From Hirsutella rhossiliensis (taxonomy: Eukaryota; Ascomycota; Sordariomycetes; Hypocreales; Ophiocordycipitaceae), in NCBI RefSeq assembly GCF_020360975.1, contig NW_025408673.1, forward strand, positions 3,038,001 to 3,102,000: a stretch of 64,000 bases of DNA, written 5' to 3'. The notes under the pieces were generated by a model, which made no database searches, was not told the origin of the DNA, and worked only from the letters and a program-made list of their open reading frames with translations. Positions 60,817 to 64,000 of this stretch are shown here, piece by piece; the first letter of the stretch is position 1; each line of letters opens with the position of its first letter. Position numbers and translations under genes: made by a program.

Positions 60817-62115
60817 CTAAGAGGAGCAGGATCGGGTAGCAGAGCCCCCAGTATCGGTAGAAGACGAAGGTTTCGGGGTCGTCAGGCGCGGTCTCTTCGT
60901 CGGCGTGCCGGCAGGGTCAGGACAGGGACGCTTCTGCGAGGGTGTAGCTAGGTCGGCCAAAGTAGAAGTTGAAGCAGAAGTTATTAAAGCCGAAGGTGGA
61001 GGACTTGGCGGGAGGGTACCAGGTGTTGCCACGGAGTAAGAGGCAGCGAGTATATCCCGGAAAGCGGCCGAAGCGGAGGACGGTTTTCCTTTAGTGGTGT
61101 CGAGATAGCCGAGGACGAGGCAGCCGCAGTGCTGGTGGCCTTATCGAGAAAAGTCCAAGAATCCGGGACGACGATAAAGACATAGTCTCGGTCGGAGCCT
61201 GGGGGATGAATCATGACGCGGTGACTGAGCAGGCCAGCAACTTTGCCTGTGCAGGTAAAGGGGATGCTGGGCTGAAAGTAAGAGTCCTTCCTCTCGGCCA
61301 TCTTCTTACATAGTATAGCCCAGGGGTTAGCGTGAATGGGGAAGATAACGAAGACCTCGAATTGGTGGAAGCCTCTGAAAGGGATCTTGTCGGGAATGCC
61401 AGGAGCTAGATACGTAGAGAGCTGGACGAAGCCGCAGCAATTTAGCTGGGCGGCGTCTAGGTCTGGCAGAAGGTCTTGTCGTAGCAGGAGTGACCCGGGC
61501 CAAGGATGAAGCCGGTGAAGGAAACGATAGGCGGGATGCAAGGGAAGTTATCCATAGAGGCGAAGAGTCTAGGGAGGATGCTAAGAGGACAAATCAGCCG
61601 GACCTCTCGCCCGAGAGCCGAGAGCGGTACGCGCTAGGGTAAATGGCACGCCTTACGGCTGGTAACCCTGGTCGCGGACGACGAGGGCGGGCATGGTGTA
61701 GATAAGGGTGTCGCCAGTTTCAGACTCTAGGCCGTCGCGCTGCTTAACCTCCCAGGCAAGGGCGTAGGGTGGACGCGGCCGTTCATAAAAACCATTCCTC
61801 AGACCATTCGGAGGCGATAACAGGCTGGTTGTAAATAGAGAGATTGAGACTGAAGAAGATGGATGTCGGCGAGTCGTCGGTATCCAATCGGAGCGGCGCA
61901 TATTCCGCGGTGAGCAACCATGAAGGAGGTGGCAAAAAGATGCGGGCAATGGTCTCGGCGTTGAGACCTCTAACGCGATGCTCGTCCTGATGGGGAAATC
62001 TCGAGGGGCAGTCGGGCTGGACGAAGAACATCATAGACATATCACCACCCGCGCCTTTCTGGCTATCGAGCGGCTTTCGAAGGTGTGGTGGAGGTAGCGG
62101 TGACGAGGAAGACAT
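60817..62115 (-). CDS. Hypothetical fungal protein, interrupted by introns or frameshifts
   Basis: ATG 62115 opens MSSSSPLPPPHLRKPLDSQK and about 110 residues. A shift near 61790 continues with PPYALAWEVKQRDGLESETG to a stop at 61653. The frame 61541-60984 holds DKIPFRGFHQFEVFVIFPIH and PFTCTGKVAGLLSHRVMIHP then GSDRDYVFIVVPDSWTFLD. A frame at 61032-60817 adds SQKRPCPDPAGTPTKRPRL, a nuclear-localisation-like stretch. The conserved-looking hydrophobic pattern suggests one real protein, but I cannot name it. Broken or spliced. Confidence 0.35.
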
Positions 62116-62196
62116 CGTGCATATCTATGTTGGCTAATAAGTGGTTTGTGCGCCTAGAAAAATGATCGGTATAAGTCGTTAAGAAGGAAGTAAGAG

Positions 62197-62433
62197 GTGG
62201 AGAATAAAGCGGCCTTTTTTATAAATCCAAGGTATTATAGAACCAGTGGGAGAGCGAGAAGCTTTGCCATGGCAAGTTTGAATTTTGATAAGGATGCGTG
62301 GTGCATAATAGCTCTTGACCCGACGAGTAAGCCAACGAGTAAGCCACACGAAGAGGCGGTGTGGAGAAGGTTGCCTGTTAGAATGGAACGGAAATTTAGG
62401 GAAGACTGTCTTGGGAGCTATCGTGCCGGGTGA
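62197..62433 (+). CDS. Short hypothetical ORF
   Basis: 78 residues with ASLNFDKDAWCIIALDPTSK and a TSKP duplication. Unrecognised and possibly chance. Confidence 0.15.
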   Translation: MENKAAFFINPRYYRTSGRARSFAMASLNFDKDAWCIIALDPTSKPTSKPHEEAVWRRLPVRMERKFREDCLGSYRAG

Positions 62434-62931
62434 GCTGAATCAGATGGCAGGGCTATTCCTTTTTCCGTTGCAGCATAGGTAGCGAAGAAAAGAAAGTCTA
62501 ATTTGATGTTCCTTGAAACGCATACCTGCAACGACAGATTCGGAAGATGCGGAGGAGAGCAGAGTAGTAGAAGGCGGCCTTAGATGGAGTTGCGGTGTGT
62601 ATTCCTATGCATGGGCTGGTCGAGGCCGTCCGGAAAGGATGGACGGACGGTGGTAGGGTGGTGAAGGGGGGAGAAAGGGGGCTCGCGGATAAGCATTGCC
62701 GCGTCGGCTCAGTGCTAAAAGATCACAGGGTTTAGTTATAGGAAGGGATTGGTAGGAAAAACGCCAACACGGCGGACCATTATTGTTAGGAGGCGAGATA
62801 ATATTGAAGAAAGATCCGGGGGCAAACTTTTATGGTCCATCATCCGTGTGCAGAGCCGCGGCGTTAAGATAGCATCGACATGGGAGAGAGTTCTCGCTGC
62901 GAGGTTCGGTCGGTAGAGGGGAGAAGGTGAA
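62434..62931 (+). other. GC-rich stretch with possible exon
   Basis: A plus frame near 62745-62910 reads KTPTRRTIIVRRRDNIEERS and KLLWSIIRVQSRGVKIASTW, which looks coding, but no start or family can be given. Confidence 0.2.
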
Positions 62932-63357
62932 ATGGTGATGGGAGCAGCGGCCGTTGCTGCGACGAGAAATGTCGCTGCGGCGAGATTGAGCGCAATGGAT
63001 GATTCGCTAAAGCGGGTGTCGGGATATAAGAGACAGGCAAACGTGGCATCCAGGTTTCGGCCCATCATGGCCAAGCAGGGGCTGGTCGAGGAGGTCTCGC
63101 GAGGAGAACAAGCGGAAGCGCTTAAAAGAGCGTTGCCCAAGAGAAGCCGGCGAGGCGGTCGGCGGCCAAAGGGAAAATCAGTATTGAACGATGGCATTTC
63201 GAAGGCGGCCCCATCACGACTTTCAGCACCGATAAACGTGGGTGATGATAAGCTAGTGAGCATGGAGACGGACGTTGCCATGCAAGGGTTGGGTGCGAAG
63301 CCGTGTGGAGGGGAGTCTTGTGCCGTCCGTCGGCGGTGTGTTGCAGCGCGAGGGTAA
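62932..63357 (+). CDS. Hypothetical basic protein
   Basis: 141 residues. RALPKRSRRGGRRPKGKS is strongly basic and nuclear-localisation-like. A minus-strand frame mirrors it. Strand choice is based on the coding-like continuation downstream on the plus strand. Confidence 0.25.
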   Translation: MVMGAAAVAATRNVAAARLSAMDDSLKRVSGYKRQANVASRFRPIMAKQGLVEEVSRGEQAEALKRALPKRSRRGGRRPKGKSVLNDGISKAAPSRLSAPINVGDDKLVSMETDVAMQGLGAKPCGGESCAVRRRCVAARG

Positions 63358-64000
63358 CGACCCGATCACCTACCGGCACCTCTTGCCCAAGGAGGGGAGG
63401 GCTGGGGATGATGAGAGGAGGGCAGCGACCACGGTAGGTCTGGAAGCACCATGTCCTCCGGAAGCCTTAGTCGGGCGAGAAGACGGCCTAGACAGTGGGA
63501 GATGGTCCGGCGTGGCCGTAAGTGGCTCTGAGACGGTTAGGCGACCCAGCGGTAGCGAACTGACGAGGCCGAAAGGTCTCGTCGAGCGGACAGGTGGTGT
63601 GGGGGGAAAACGCCGGGTTGGAAGACCGATAACGGTGATGAGATTTCGGCTGGAAGGCGGGAGCCAGCATTCGCCAAGGCCCATCCGATCCAAAGAGATG
63701 GAGAATACGGCCGGACCTGCGCCTGCTCTTATGAGATTTCGATTGGAAGGCGGGAGCCAGCATTCGCCAAGGCCCATCCGACCCAAAGAGATGGAGAATA
63801 CGGCCGGACCTGCGCCTGCTCTTATGAGATTTCGATTGGAAGGCGGGAGCCAGCATTCGCCAAGGCCCATCCGACCCAAAGAGATGGAGAGTGCGCCGGG
63901 AGCTGCGCCTGCCCCTGAGGCCGGATTATCACACGCCGGGATCGCGGAGGGCGTGCAGATCGGCACGTCTGGAAAGCGGAACGATAGGGCGCGGACGAGG
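63320..64000 (+). CDS. Hypothetical protein with 31-residue tandem repeats (runs off window)
   Basis: A plus frame open from upstream of EGNDPITYRHLLPKEG (63.36 kb) to the window end. It includes three 31-residue repeats MRFRLEGGSQHSPRPIRS..., each an exact multiple of codons, which favours this frame. The start is unknown. Low-complexity, proline- and arginine-rich, no family. Confidence 0.35.
   Translation, partial: MPSVGGVLQREGNDPITYRHLLPKEGRAGDDERRAATTVGLEAPCPPEALVGREDGLDSGRWSGVAVSGSETVRRPSGSELTRPKGLVERTGGVGGKRRVGRPITVMRFRLEGGSQHSPRPIRSKEMENTAGPAPALMRFRLEGGSQHSPRPIRPKEMENTAGPAPALMRFRLEGGSQHSPRPIRPKEMESAPGAAPAPEAGLSHAGIAEGVQIGTSGKRNDRARTR
63638..63916 (+). repeat. Three tandem 93-bp units
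   Basis: Units at 63638, 63731 and 63824, each starting ATGAGATTTCG. Units 1 and 2 differ at a few bases and unit 3 diverges toward its end (GAGAGTGCGCCGGG). Confidence 0.95.

Noticed and set aside
63638..63916. Tandem repeat as a CRISPR array
   Set aside because: 93-bp contiguous units without spacers, in a eukaryotic context.
63370..63966. Minus-strand 198-residue frame over the 93-bp repeats
   Set aside because: The repeat length is a codon multiple, so all frames on both strands stay open. The plus frame continues from upstream coding-like sequence and is preferred, without certainty.

Overview
The window looks like a repeat island from a filamentous ascomycete fungus. It carries Ty1/copia and Ty3/gypsy retrotransposons (two gypsy families with a chromodomain), fungal pogo-type and hAT transposons, Crypton-type tyrosine recombinases with a GCR1_C-like tail, Tad1-like LINE ORF1 sequence, a Helitron scrap, a Fungal_trans_2-like transcription-factor remnant and a MYND-finger gene. 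I see no bacterial operon structure, no rRNA or tRNA gene and no CRISPR array. Species cannot be named from the sequence.

Layout. 1-144: N-terminus of a Crypton recombinase running off the left edge. 372-5797: a young copia element (copia-1, minus strand) with identical 280-bp LTRs and TSD ATTAC. 5988-8440: an LTR relic, a broken transcription factor and a transposase scrap. 8487-16325: an old copia element (copia-2, plus strand) with a pogo transposon (9172-11021) inside its leader. 17001-18254: an unrecognised membrane-protein gene. 18557-18767: a solo LTR with TSD TGATA. 19400-31057: a gypsy element (gypsy-1, plus strand) carrying hAT-2 (20769-23537) in gag, a 483-bp MITE (26736-27218) in integrase and hAT-1 (28094-31041) in its right LTR.

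31.1-36.5 kb: a Helitron fragment, a small cluster of non-transposon genes (a putative secreted glycine-zipper protein, a small minus-strand ORF and a divergent plus-strand gene) and a LINE ORF1. 36.96-40.6 kb: a pogo-type N-terminus, a broken full-length Crypton and LTR debris. 40.8-44.1 kb: a kinase-like fragment, a relic copy of the divergent gene pair, a MITE and unassigned coding debris. 44210-46151: a second pogo element with TIRs of about 80 bp. 46.2-57.3 kb: copia-2 and copia-1 fragments around a nearly intact gypsy (gypsy-2, 48374-54218). 57314-59600: a 5'-truncated gypsy (gypsy-3). 59902-60492: MYND-finger gene. 60.8-64.0 kb: poorly recognised GC-rich coding sequence ending in a 93-bp tandem repeat.

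How it fits together. Elements have repeatedly inserted into one another and the insertion order can be read from TSDs and reading frames. Copia-1 and gypsy-2 have identical LTRs and are recent. Most other elements are broken by small indels while keeping GC-rich coding sequence, so repeat-induced point mutation is not obvious by eye. The most distinctive non-transposon signal is a recurring promoter/start block (about 7.8, 19.3, 33.4, 34.2 and 41.9 kb), which at 34.2 and 41.9 kb sits between a divergent pair of genes.
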